Origin: an uncultured Draconibacterium sp.
Lineage (GTDB): Bacteria; Bacteroidota; Bacteroidia; Bacteroidales; Prolixibacteraceae
NCBI RefSeq assembly: GCF_963677575.1
Contig: NZ_OY782038.1
Span: forward strand, 3,785,501 to 3,849,500
DNA: 64,000 nt
Direction: 5' to 3'
Shown: positions 50,609-58,861 of the stretch, in pieces
Layout of the letters: the number at the start of each line of letters is the position of its first letter
Position numbering within the stretch: the first letter of the stretch is position 1
Program-made: the position numbers and the translations under genes
Notes under the pieces: generated by a model
What the model was told of the DNA's origin: nothing
The model's input: the letters and a program-made list of their open reading frames with translations, nothing else
The model's database searches: none

Positions 50609-51946
50609 ATGGCAAAACAAATTCTTTTCATATTACTGGCAGTGTTTTTTTTGAGTTCCTGCGGAAATAAAGAAAAAAAACAAACGACACAACAGGAGGA
50701 AACAACACCAAATCAAGACGCTGCTGTTGACGAACAACAGGATATCTGGAATCAGTTGATGCGGTCGATTGCAAAAATCGATTCGTATGATGGCGATCGG
50801 ATTCTGGAATCGGGGCAGGGATTTTTTGTTGGCGAAGATCTGTTGGTAACCAAATATTCGTTAGTCAACCAAGCCACCAATGTTAAGGTGCAGCCGTTCG
50901 ATGAGAGTAAGAAATACACCGCACGCAGTTTTGTGGCTTTCGATCGTATAAACGATCTGATAATTATGAAAGTGGACAGTATCAGTCGCGAACCCATTGA
51001 ATTGCACAAAGATACTTTGCCCAATTTTGCCAAGTCGTTGTATGTGGCACCAAAAACCGGGAAAACCCTGCAACTTTTTACGGGGAAGGTTTTGAATCTG
51101 GCAAATATCAGAGGAACGAGGTTGTTCCGCATTACCAACAAAATTAGGACATCGCAGTTTGGAGCGCCAATTTTTGTATCGACAGGAAAAGCGATTGGCG
51201 TGGCTTATTCTGCAACGGTTAATTTCGAATTGCAGAGTTTTGCCATTCCTGCGGAATTTATTGCAGACATGCTACGAAAGAAAAACGAAACACCCGAGCC
51301 TTTGGAGATGCTGAAAAATACATCGAACGAAAAGATAGCTGCCGAAAACCGCAAAATAAAAGGGCTTGTTTTGGAAACCGATTATGGCAACATTACGATT
51401 AAACTGTTTAACGAAACACCTGAATACCGTGATAATTTTATTCGTCTGGCCAAAGAACATTATTTCGATAGCTTGCTGATTCACCGCGTGATAGCAGATT
51501 TTGGAATACAGAGTGGTGCCGCCGATACACGTTATGCAGTGCCCGGCGCAAATGTGGGCTGGAAAGGTCAGGGCTACACTATTCCGGCGCATGTTGTTCC
51601 CGGTTTGTATCATAAGCGCGGGATGATAGGTTCGCCACGAAAACCGGATACTGAAAATCAACGTCAACGTTCTGATGGATCGCAGTTTTACATCGTATCA
51701 GGGCGGAAATATTTTGATAAAGGGCTGGATGAACTGGAAGAAACCAATAACTACAAGTTCTCGGACGAGCAGCGACAAGTCTATAAAACCATTGGCGGCG
51801 CACCTCACCTCGATGGCAGTTACACCGTTTTTGGGCAGGTAACTTCAGGCATGGATGTGGTGGATAAAATAGTTCAGGTAGAAACTGATCGACGTTGGCG
51901 CCCGCTTGAAGATATCCGAATAAAACGGATTCGAATCTTAAAATAG
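50609..51946 (+). CDS. Fusion of a degenerate trypsin-like domain and a cyclophilin (lipoprotein)
   Basis: 445 residues. A lipoprotein signal ends at Cys18. Residues about 45-225 resemble an S1C/DegP-type protease fold: GQGFFVGEDLLVTKYSLVNQATNVKVQPFD, FDRINDLIIMKVD, SQFGAPIFVSTGKAIGVAYS. The catalytic His position is Ser84 (TKYSLV instead of TNAHVV), Asp116 remains, and the nucleophile position is Phe184 (SQFGAP instead of GNSGGP), so it should not cleave peptides. Residues about 255-445 form a cyclophilin (ETDYGNITIKLFNETPEYRDNFIRL, IHRVIADFGIQSG, SDGSQFYIVSG, YTVFGQVTSGMDVVDKI). A substrate-binding pseudoprotease joined to a foldase fits a periplasmic chaperone role, by inference. Confidence 0.8.
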   Translation: MAKQILFILLAVFFLSSCGNKEKKQTTQQEETTPNQDAAVDEQQDIWNQLMRSIAKIDSYDGDRILESGQGFFVGEDLLVTKYSLVNQATNVKVQPFDESKKYTARSFVAFDRINDLIIMKVDSISREPIELHKDTLPNFAKSLYVAPKTGKTLQLFTGKVLNLANIRGTRLFRITNKIRTSQFGAPIFVSTGKAIGVAYSATVNFELQSFAIPAEFIADMLRKKNETPEPLEMLKNTSNEKIAAENRKIKGLVLETDYGNITIKLFNETPEYRDNFIRLAKEHYFDSLLIHRVIADFGIQSGAADTRYAVPGANVGWKGQGYTIPAHVVPGLYHKRGMIGSPRKPDTENQRQRSDGSQFYIVSGRKYFDKGLDELEETNNYKFSDEQRQVYKTIGGAPHLDGSYTVFGQVTSGMDVVDKIVQVETDRRWRPLEDIRIKRIRILK

Positions 51947-52561
51947 TTCCGTCATTTCCATACCTTTTTGTAACCAGAAAGTTTTTAATCCGGTTTTTTG
52001 AGCAGCATCGATGTTGTTTTCCAAATCGTCGATAAACAGCGTTTCTTTGGGATTTACCCCCGACAGTGCAATCACCTTTTCGTAAGAACTTACTTCCGGT
52101 TTACGATCGTGAATTTCGTGCGAATAATAAACTGTTGTAAACAGCGACGGGAAATCAATGCCATGTTGTGCCTTAAATTCAGCAAGCAATCTGTCGATAT
52201 GAATTTGATTGGTATTGCTAAACAAATAAAGGTTATAGTTTTTGCTGAGTTCCTGCACCTTCTTAACGCGGTGTGCCGGAATATCGAGAATCATGGCATA
52301 CCAGGCTTCGTCAATTTGTTTGTCGGTAAGTTCTTTGTTTTGAAGTAGTTTTCTTACGCCATTTCTAAATTCGGCAGGCGTAATTTTCCCAATTTCGAGG
52401 TTGTAGAAAATCGGGTCGGCATAAGCATTTTTATGATCCAAAACTTCGCCGTCGCTGCCAAGCTTTTGAAAGGCTTTTATCGACGCATCAAAATCGAGGT
52501 TTAACAACACGCGCCCCAAATCAAAAATGATATTTTTTATGTTCGCAAGGTCTGCCTTCAT
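51938..52561 (-). CDS. HAD-superfamily hydrolase (YihX-like phosphatase)
   Basis: A 207-residue HAD-IA phosphatase. Motif I is IIFDLGRVLLNLD (nucleophile D14), the cap region is helical, motif II is YLFSNTN, motif III Lys lies in HEIHDRKPEVSSYEKVI, and motif IV is TLFIDDLENNIDAA. The DLGxV form without a second Asp at +2 is that of the YihX group (glucose-1-phosphate and similar substrates). It overlaps the convergent cyclophilin fusion gene by 9 bp and is divergent from mtnA, so a role in methionine salvage is possible but unproven. Confidence 0.88.
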   Translation of the reverse strand: MKADLANIKNIIFDLGRVLLNLDFDASIKAFQKLGSDGEVLDHKNAYADPIFYNLEIGKITPAEFRNGVRKLLQNKELTDKQIDEAWYAMILDIPAHRVKKVQELSKNYNLYLFSNTNQIHIDRLLAEFKAQHGIDFPSLFTTVYYSHEIHDRKPEVSSYEKVIALSGVNPKETLFIDDLENNIDAAQKTGLKTFWLQKGMEMTELF

Positions 52562-52655
52562 ATTTCTAATTTTATTTCACGAAAGTAAGCATTTCGGGAA
52601 AATCTTTTTTAACTTCATATTAAACTTTAAACAGAGCGCAAAGTTTACCATTCAT

Positions 52656-53762
52656 ATGAAAATTCAGGGAAAACATTATCATACAATTTGGGTTGACGCC
52701 GAAGACCCAACAATTATTCAGGTCATCGATCAGCGAAAATTGCCGTTTGTCTTCGAAACTTTTGCCATGCGATCTGCTGACGACGCTTTTTTTACCATTA
52801 AAGAAATGGTAGTTCGTGGTGCGCCACTAATCGGTGTAACTGCTGCCTATGGCATGTACCTGGCACTTCTTCATCTGAAGAATGAAAATTGGGAAGAAGA
52901 ATTAAGCCGCGTCGCTGAGTATTTAAAATCTTCGCGCCCAACTGCAGTAAATCTGGCGTTTGCGGTAGATGAAATGCTGGCTTTTATTGTGGCGAATAAG
53001 GATGCTACTGAATTGAGCCAAAAAGTATTGGGAAAAGCCGGCGAGTTAAAGCAGCAGGAAATTGATTTTGGCGATAAAATAGGGGAGTACGGGCTGGAAA
53101 TTATCGAGGAAATTTATAAAAAGAAGAAGAGCACGGTGAATATTTTAACTCACTGTAATGCCGGTTGGTTGGCTTGTATTGACTGGGGAACAGCCACTGC
53201 GCCCATTTACAAAGCACATTTAGAAGGAATTCCGGTGCATGTTTGGGTAGACGAAACACGTCCGCGAAACCAGGGAGCACGATTGACGGCCTACGAACTG
53301 GGCGAACAAGGAGTGCCACATACCATTATTCCCGACAATGCAGGGGGCCATTTAATGCAACACCAAATGGTTGATATGGTAATTGTTGGCAGCGACCGAA
53401 CAACTGTTACGGGCGATGTGGCCAACAAAATTGGTACCTATTTGAAAGCACTGGCTGCCCACGATAATAATGTGCCTTTTTATGTGGCTTTGCCGTCGAG
53501 TACATTCGATTGGGAAATGAATGACGGTGTAAAGGAAATTCCCATCGAACAGCGAGCGGCCGATGAAGTGGCGGAAATTGAAGGCTGGTGTGATGACCAG
53601 ATAAAATCGGTACGTTTAATTCCTGAAAATAGTACGGTTGCCAATTATGGTTTCGATGTAACTCCGGCGCGACTGGTTAGCGGATTAATATCGGAACGCG
53701 GCATTTGTAAAGCAGATAGAGAAAGTATTTTAAAATTATATCCCGAGAAAATAAACAAATAG
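52656..53762 (+). CDS. mtnA: S-methyl-5-thioribose-1-phosphate isomerase
   Basis: A 368-residue eIF2B-like aldose-ketose isomerase of the methionine salvage pathway, which converts methylthioribose-1-phosphate to methylthioribulose-1-phosphate. Signatures are VVRGAPLIGVTAAYGMYLAL, SRPTAVNLAFAVDEM, ILTHCNAGWLACIDWGTATAPIY (catalytic Cys), VWVDETRPRNQGARLTAYEL and MVDMVIVGSDRTTVTGDVANKIGTYLKAL (catalytic Asp). ATG at 52656 (MKIQGKHYHTIWVD) is chosen; the longer frame overlaps the divergent HAD gene. mtnP follows after 4 bp. Confidence 0.94.
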   Translation: MKIQGKHYHTIWVDAEDPTIIQVIDQRKLPFVFETFAMRSADDAFFTIKEMVVRGAPLIGVTAAYGMYLALLHLKNENWEEELSRVAEYLKSSRPTAVNLAFAVDEMLAFIVANKDATELSQKVLGKAGELKQQEIDFGDKIGEYGLEIIEEIYKKKKSTVNILTHCNAGWLACIDWGTATAPIYKAHLEGIPVHVWVDETRPRNQGARLTAYELGEQGVPHTIIPDNAGGHLMQHQMVDMVIVGSDRTTVTGDVANKIGTYLKALAAHDNNVPFYVALPSSTFDWEMNDGVKEIPIEQRAADEVAEIEGWCDDQIKSVRLIPENSTVANYGFDVTPARLVSGLISERGICKADRESILKLYPEKINK

Positions 53763-53766
53763 CGTT

Positions 53767-54519
53767 ATGAAAAAAATTGCAATAATTGGTGGCTCCGGCC
53801 TGGAAGATCCTGCCATTCTGAAAGAGGTAACTGAGGTAAGTGTTGAAACACCTTATGGGGCGCCTTCGTCGTCGTTTAAATGCGGTAAAATTGGAGGAGT
53901 AGATGTGGCAATATTGTCGAGACATGGCCGCGATCATTCTATTCCTCCCTCTAATGTAAATAACCAGGCTAATATTTGGGCCATAAAAGAGTTGGGTTGT
54001 ACGCATATCTTGGCGACCACCGCCTGCGGAAGTCTTCGTTTGGAGATTCATCGCGGAGATCTTGTGATGCTCGATCAGTTTATTGATTTTACCCGCCATA
54101 GGAAAAATTCATTTGTTGAAGAATTTAAAGACGGACAGCTAAACCACCCCGCAATGTCGGATCCGTTTAGCTATAAATTACGCCAGAGATTGATTGAAAC
54201 TGCAGAAGAACTGGATTTGGGATTTCATAAAACCGGAACCGTAATAACGATTGAAGGACCGCGCTTTTCAACACGCGCCGAGTCAAACATGTTTCGGGCA
54301 TGGGGCGCCGATGTTATAAATATGTCGATTGCTCCCGAGTGTGCTCTGGCCAATGAATTGGAAATTCCGTATGCTGCCGTTGCAATGAGTACTGATTATG
54401 ACTGCTGGAATGTGGATGAAGCGCCTGTTACCTGGGAAGACGTGCTTAAAGTGTTCAATGAGAACGTTAAGCATGTAATTGCACTTCTGGAGAATACGAT
54501 TGCATCGCTGCAAAAATAG
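53767..54519 (+). CDS. mtnP: S-methyl-5'-thioadenosine phosphorylase
   Basis: A 250-residue purine-phosphorylase family enzyme that splits methylthioadenosine into adenine and methylthioribose-1-phosphate, the substrate of MtnA next door. Visible are IAIIGGSGLEDPAI, VAILSRHGRDHSIPPSNVNNQANIWAIKELG (phosphate site), ILATTACGSLRLEIHRGDLVMLDQFIDFT, VITIEGPRFSTRAESNMFRAWGADVINMSIAPECALANE (nucleoside site with the NMS motif) and AMSTDYDCWN. The other salvage genes (mtnB, C, D) are not in the window. It ends the operon, 150 bp before a terminator. Confidence 0.94.
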   Translation: MKKIAIIGGSGLEDPAILKEVTEVSVETPYGAPSSSFKCGKIGGVDVAILSRHGRDHSIPPSNVNNQANIWAIKELGCTHILATTACGSLRLEIHRGDLVMLDQFIDFTRHRKNSFVEEFKDGQLNHPAMSDPFSYKLRQRLIETAEELDLGFHKTGTVITIEGPRFSTRAESNMFRAWGADVINMSIAPECALANELEIPYAAVAMSTDYDCWNVDEAPVTWEDVLKVFNENVKHVIALLENTIASLQK

Positions 54520-54668
54520 TGTGAAATGAATGGATAGATTGCATTTTTGGCACAGCATTTGTAAAACGTAATACAACTGCTTCAATGCCATGAAACGCAG
54601 TTTTTATAACCGTTCAGTTAGTACTAAATATTTCAGCCAACTTACTACAATTGGCTATTCAGTTTCCG

Positions 54669-54696
54669 GCGGCACTCAAAAGAGCGCCGCTTTTTT
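54669..54696 (+). terminator. Terminator of mtnA-mtnP
   Basis: GCGGCACTC / GAGCGCCGC (one mismatch), AAAA loop, six T. Confidence 0.8.
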
Positions 54697-54716
54697 ATTG
54701 GAGCTTACTCGCTAAA

Positions 54717-54758
54717 AACAGCACAGCCAGTACAACGAATTGTACCGGCTGTGCTGTT
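54717..54758 (-). terminator. Very long hairpin terminator of the acidic exported protein gene
   Basis: A 19-bp stem with a single mismatch (AACAGCACAGCC.GTACAA / TTGTAC.GGCTGTGCTGTT) and a four-base loop. On the minus strand it ends in TTTTTA and so faces the gene at 54776. Confidence 0.8.
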
Positions 54759-54775
54759 CCTTAAATTGTATTTAA

Positions 54776-55681
54776 TTAGTTTTCTTCCACTTCTTCTTCT
54801 ACCTCCACATCAACTTTCATCTCGCCATCTTTTTTCGTTTTTTTGATGATGATCTTTTTCCCGCCTTCTTCAATTACCTGCGTGTCTTCGTCACTTTCTT
54901 CAACCGCCCAGGTTTTGCCATCTTCCAAAATTTCAATATGGCCTTCATCGTCGGCAATTACTTTAATTCTTTTGGTCATCGTCGGCATTCCTTCATGAAT
55001 GATCATTGGCGTTGCACTGCTGTTGTGCATAATAATTTCTTCGTGCACTTCAACATCTTCTTCGCTTGGCTTTTCGCGTATAATTACGATCTTTTCTTTT
55101 CCGTTTTTCAGGTCTTTCTTCTCAAACGAGACAATACCCGGATCGCTAAGGTCGATCACATTCCCGCTTTTTTGCTTGTCGATGCGAATAACCTGTGGAG
55201 TGGCTGATCCCGGCGCACCAAAGATCATTTCGTTATCGTTTTTACTGTGCCACTGCATAATATCAGACGACACATCATCCGAAATTACTTTCATTGTTAT
55301 GTGCTTTGTCGAGTCGCCATCGTCGGTTCTAAATTTATAGATCATTGGCTCTGAGGCACCTTTCCCTTTCAGGATAAATACCTTTCCGTTTTCATTTGTT
55401 TCCATGTCAAAATCAATATCAAAATCGAAGTCGCCTTCCGAAATCCAACTCAACTCTTTACCGCCGCCAATTGTATCGCCATTCCACACAAAAACCTGGT
55501 TGGCAGTAATAACAGTGTCTATTTCCATTTTCTTGCCATCGTCTCCAACTTTCACCATTTTAATATGCTTCTTCTCCTTTTTTGTTTTTGGAGGATCCTG
55601 CGGTGCTTCGTTAATCGAAATGGCAGATGAGAAAAATAGGGCAAGGGCTAAAATTCCTGTAAGAGATAGTACTTGTTTCAT
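54776..55681 (-). CDS. Acidic exported protein of unknown function
   Basis: 301 residues with a signal peptide (MKQVLSLTGILALALFFSSAIS) and a mature part rich in Asp, Glu and Lys. It has repeated beta-type modules on VxVGDDGKKMEIDT / VIADDEGHIEILEDG / EVHEEIIMHN lines and ends in a Lys/Glu block (KKIIIKKTKKDGEMKVDVEVEEE). Residues 84-92 read DFDFDIDFD, nearly the same as DFDFDVEFD in the sensor domain of the divergently transcribed kinase. Its promoter region lies back to back with the kinase gene, so it is probably a target of that two-component system and may interact with the same ligand. No family is recognised. Confidence 0.75.
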   Translation of the reverse strand: MKQVLSLTGILALALFFSSAISINEAPQDPPKTKKEKKHIKMVKVGDDGKKMEIDTVITANQVFVWNGDTIGGGKELSWISEGDFDFDIDFDMETNENGKVFILKGKGASEPMIYKFRTDDGDSTKHITMKVISDDVSSDIMQWHSKNDNEMIFGAPGSATPQVIRIDKQKSGNVIDLSDPGIVSFEKKDLKNGKEKIVIIREKPSEEDVEVHEEIIMHNSSATPMIIHEGMPTMTKRIKVIADDEGHIEILEDGKTWAVEESDEDTQVIEEGGKKIIIKKTKKDGEMKVDVEVEEEVEEN

Positions 55682-55862
55682 GTTGTTAATTTATTAAGAT
55701 TTATTCTGTTTGTCGTTTGAATCTGTTCGCTGAGATCAATTTCTGATTCCCGAAACAAATATAGGGTGATGCCTGTCAATCAATTCGTTAAAGGCCGGTT
55801 AAAATCTGTTAAGGAAAAGTTAAAATCTACAATTGGCAGGTGGTTTTGCCTATATTTGAAGC

Positions 55863-57617
55863 ATGAACAAAAAGCTTTTTACCGGATTGATCATTTTGAT
55901 GGGCATCTCCATTTTGGGGATCATTGCCGTTCAGCTCGTATGGATGAACAACGCCATTCGGGTAAAAAACGAAATGTTCGAACGTGGCGTTAACCAGGCG
56001 TTGCAGCAAACGGTAAGTCGTTTGGAAGACCTGCATAACCTTGGTGTGGTAAACGAAATGGTATTTGCCGGTGATTCCGCCGACTTGCTTCAGGATTTTG
56101 ATTTCGATGTTGAATTTGATACTGATTCGGATGATGAATTCACATGGAATGTGTCGCCGGGGCAGACACGTGTTTTCCGTCAGCGGAGTGACTCTTTACA
56201 ACGACCGGTAAGAATCATTCGCGAATTTGCACCCGACAATGATGAGGCCCGCATTGAGATTCATATCGATAACGATTCCGACAGCCGCAAAGTACAGTCG
56301 TACGCCTACAACTTAAGTACTTCAACCACGGGTAAAAACCATGTGGTGATTGCAGGCGATAGTCCTGAGCCGGGAAGTATTGTATTTGTAAAAAGCGACA
56401 CGATTATAAGAAGTGCCGATTCGCTTTACACCATTAGTACCGTAAAGATCGATTCGCTTCTTACTGATCTGGATACTTTTAAAATTCTGGCTCCCGATAT
56501 CTCGAAACGTGTAAAACTGAAAGCTACCAGCCTGAAACGAATGGCCAATAAAGTAGTCACCGAGGTTGCTACCTGGGACGTGCGTCAGTTGGATGAAAAC
56601 CTGATTTACGAGGTGCTTAAAAAGGAACTTGACGAAAACAACATCCCGCTCGATTTTGAATATGGTATTTTTCGTGGCGATGAGTTGAGTTTTCCAAAAC
56701 CGGCAACTGATTCACTGGAAGTCGCGAACACTGTTTTTCAAGCCCAACTTTATCCCAACGATATCTTTCAGAAGGACATTAAACTGGCAGTCGTTTTTCC
56801 GGGCCGCGATAGTTTTATTTATCGCTCGCTAAACTGGTTATTGATCGCGTCGTTCTTTTTCTCGGTTTTTATTCTGGTAACTTTTGCCCTCAGTATTTTT
56901 TACATTATTCGGCAAAAGAAAATCTCCGAGATGAAATCGGATTTCATTAATAACATGACGCACGAGTTTAAAACGCCCATCGCGACAATTTCGGTAGCGA
57001 CAGATTCGATCACTAATCAGAAAGTGTTGGGCGATCCGGAGCGGATAAAATATTTTGCGGGTATGATTAAAAAGGAAAATACCCGCATGAACCGGCAAGT
57101 GGAGGATATTCTCACCATTGCACGATTGGATAAAAAGGATTTTGAATTTCATTGGGAAACCATTGATGTGCACGATCTGATCAGCGACGCCGTTCAGGGA
57201 ATTAAACTACAGGTTGAAAAACGCGGCGGTAAAATTGAGTTGGATTTGAAGGCCATTAATTCAATGGTGACTACCGACCGGATTCATTGTACGAATGTGG
57301 TTTATAACCTGATTGACAATGCCAATAAATATTCCGGCGATGCGCCTGAGATTATTGTGTCAACAATCAATCAGCAAAAAGGTGTGGTGGTTTCGGTAAC
57401 CGACAAAGGAATTGGAATGAATAAAGCAGTTCAGGCAAAAATCTTTGAACGTTTTTACCGCCAAACCAGCGGCAATATTCACAATGTTAAAGGTTTTGGA
57501 CTGGGGCTGAGTTATGTAAAAGCCGTATTGGAAGCGAATCGCGGAACCATTTCTGTGAGCAGCGAACCCGGCAAGGGAAGCAAATTTGATGTAATTTTAC
57601 CTTTTGTGAGGGAATAA
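55863..57617 (+). CDS. Sensor histidine kinase with acidic periplasmic domain
   Basis: A 584-residue kinase. TM1 is near 7-27 (TGLIILMGISILGIIAVQLVW), a periplasmic sensor follows (about 30-320) with an acidic stretch at 77-90 (DFDFDVEFDTDSDD), TM2 is near 325-347 (WLLIASFFFSVFILVTFALSIFYII), and the kinase core has H-box SDFINNMTHEFKTPIATISVA, N-box VVYNLIDNANKYSG, G1 VTDKGIGMN, F-box FERFYRQ and G2 GFGLGLSYVKAVLEANRG. It resembles the divalent-cation sensing layout in which acidic patches bind metal, by inference only. TATATTTG at 55851 looks like a -7 element but is too close to the ATG to be trusted. The response regulator lies 193 bp downstream behind a structured repeat. Confidence 0.93.
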   Translation: MNKKLFTGLIILMGISILGIIAVQLVWMNNAIRVKNEMFERGVNQALQQTVSRLEDLHNLGVVNEMVFAGDSADLLQDFDFDVEFDTDSDDEFTWNVSPGQTRVFRQRSDSLQRPVRIIREFAPDNDEARIEIHIDNDSDSRKVQSYAYNLSTSTTGKNHVVIAGDSPEPGSIVFVKSDTIIRSADSLYTISTVKIDSLLTDLDTFKILAPDISKRVKLKATSLKRMANKVVTEVATWDVRQLDENLIYEVLKKELDENNIPLDFEYGIFRGDELSFPKPATDSLEVANTVFQAQLYPNDIFQKDIKLAVVFPGRDSFIYRSLNWLLIASFFFSVFILVTFALSIFYIIRQKKISEMKSDFINNMTHEFKTPIATISVATDSITNQKVLGDPERIKYFAGMIKKENTRMNRQVEDILTIARLDKKDFEFHWETIDVHDLISDAVQGIKLQVEKRGGKIELDLKAINSMVTTDRIHCTNVVYNLIDNANKYSGDAPEIIVSTINQQKGVVVSVTDKGIGMNKAVQAKIFERFYRQTSGNIHNVKGFGLGLSYVKAVLEANRGTISVSSEPGKGSKFDVILPFVRE

Positions 57618-57637
57618 TGATGGGCTCTTTAATTTGA

Positions 57638-57763
57638 ACACTACCCCCCGTTTCGGCCTTGCCCGATGAATCCGGTCAGAGGCCTCAACTGTCCCCCTAC
57701 CTGTAGGGGGACGGCTGGAGCCGGTAGCTTCGAAGAAGTTTCGGAGTAAGCCGGGGGGTGTTT
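57638..57763. repeat. GC-rich structured repeat between kinase and regulator genes
   Basis: About 125 bp. The outer arms are ACCCCCCG (left) and CGGGGGGT (right). Inside is a perfect 10-bp stem, GTCCCCCTAC (57691-57700) with GTAGGGGGAC (57703-57712) and a 2-nt loop, plus smaller pairs (CCGG, GGCCTC, GGAGCC). Its base composition is far above that of the neighbours. It looks like a dispersed, foldable Bacteroidota repeat or a MITE-like unit. Confidence 0.65.
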
Positions 57764-57810
57764 AGTTAAAGCGAAAGTCTGTTCGCTTTTGGAATGACAG
57801 AATAAAAAGA

Positions 57811-58518
57811 ATGACAATAAAGCAACACATATTTCTGGTGGAAGACGACCTTAGTTTTGGGGCGGTTTTAAAATCGTACCTCGAATTGAACGACTTTGAA
57901 GTTACCTGGGTTGATGATGGAAAATATGCAGTTGATAAGTTCAACGCCGGGTCTTTTCAAATTTGCATTTTGGATGTAATGTTGCCCAATATCGACGGAT
58001 TTACCATTGGTACTGAAATACGCAAGCTGGATGCGAATATTCCAATGGTTTTTCTAACGGCAAAAACCTTAAAAGAAGATATTCTGAAAGGCTACAACGT
58101 TGGAGCTGACGATTATATTACCAAACCTTTTGATACCGAAGTGTTGCTGTGTAAAATTCAGGCCATTATAAAACGACAGTCGGTGCTGCCGGTAAATGAT
58201 GAAACTGTTTTTTCCATCGGAGTGTATGAGTTTGATTCTAAACTACGGGTGATCAGTAGCAACGGGAATAAACAAAAATTGTCGCCAAAAGAAGCCGATT
58301 TGCTGAAACTACTTTGTCAAAATAAAAACGAATTGCTTTCGCGCGAAACGGCACTCCGCAAAATTTGGGGCGAAGACGGTTATTTCACTGCACGCAGCAT
58401 GGACGTTTTTATTACCAAACTGCGCAAATACCTAAAAGACGATCCGAACATCGAGATCAAGAATATTCATGGCAGCGGATTCCTTTTGGAAGTGACTCCC
58501 GGAACAAAAAATCAATAA
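57811..58518 (+). CDS. OmpR-family response regulator
   Basis: A 235-residue DNA-binding regulator. The receiver (about 1-120) has acidic residues FLVEDDLSFG, phospho-acceptor Asp in FQICILDVMLPNIDG, T in MVFLTAKT and K in DDYITKPFDTE. The C-terminal winged helix (about 140-230) shows KLSPKEADLLKLLCQNKNELLSRETALRKIWGEDGYFTARSMDVFITKLRKYLKDDPNIEIKNIHGSGFLLE, a full OmpR trans-reg domain. It is the partner of the upstream kinase. The MazG-like gene starts five bases after its stop. Confidence 0.94.
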   Translation: MTIKQHIFLVEDDLSFGAVLKSYLELNDFEVTWVDDGKYAVDKFNAGSFQICILDVMLPNIDGFTIGTEIRKLDANIPMVFLTAKTLKEDILKGYNVGADDYITKPFDTEVLLCKIQAIIKRQSVLPVNDETVFSIGVYEFDSKLRVISSNGNKQKLSPKEADLLKLLCQNKNELLSRETALRKIWGEDGYFTARSMDVFITKLRKYLKDDPNIEIKNIHGSGFLLEVTPGTKNQ

Positions 58519-58523
58519 GAATT

Positions 58524-58847
58524 ATGCCCATATTAAAAGATCAACCACAATTAGCCGATTTTCAAAAATATGTTTCCAAATTGGAACAGGAGCGGGGTTT
58601 CGCCACGCAAACTACTATCGATAAGTGCCTGTTGCTGGGCGAAGAGGTTGGAGAACTGTTTAAGGCCGTTCGAAAATCAGAAGGATTGCTCATAGATTCA
58701 AATTCCGACTTCTCTGAAATTGCTGATGAGCTGGCAGATATATTCATTTATCTGTGTGCCATTGCTAATCGAAAAGGAATCGACATGGAAGAGGCCTTTC
58801 GCAGCAAAGAAGAAAAGAACAAACAGCGAAAATGGGTTCGTGTTTGA
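58524..58847 (+). CDS. MazG-like nucleotide pyrophosphohydrolase
   Basis: A 107-residue all-alpha NTP pyrophosphatase of the MazG/dCTPase type. The metal-binding motifs are GEEVGELFKAVRK (ExxE) and EIADELADIFIYLCAIANRKGIDMEEAF (ExxD). Such small proteins remove non-canonical or excess NTPs. ATG at 58524 (MPILKDQPQLADF) is chosen; the longer frame from 58365 lies inside the regulator gene in another frame. It is coupled to the regulator by a 5-bp gap and has no obvious functional link to it. Confidence 0.88.
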   Translation: MPILKDQPQLADFQKYVSKLEQERGFATQTTIDKCLLLGEEVGELFKAVRKSEGLLIDSNSDFSEIADELADIFIYLCAIANRKGIDMEEAFRSKEEKNKQRKWVRV

Positions 58848-58861
58848 ACCTAAATGCCAAA

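Noticed and set aside
55851..55858. TATATTTG as the promoter of the sensor kinase gene
   Set aside because: It ends five bases from the ATG and has no TTG at the right spacing; probably chance in AT-rich DNA.
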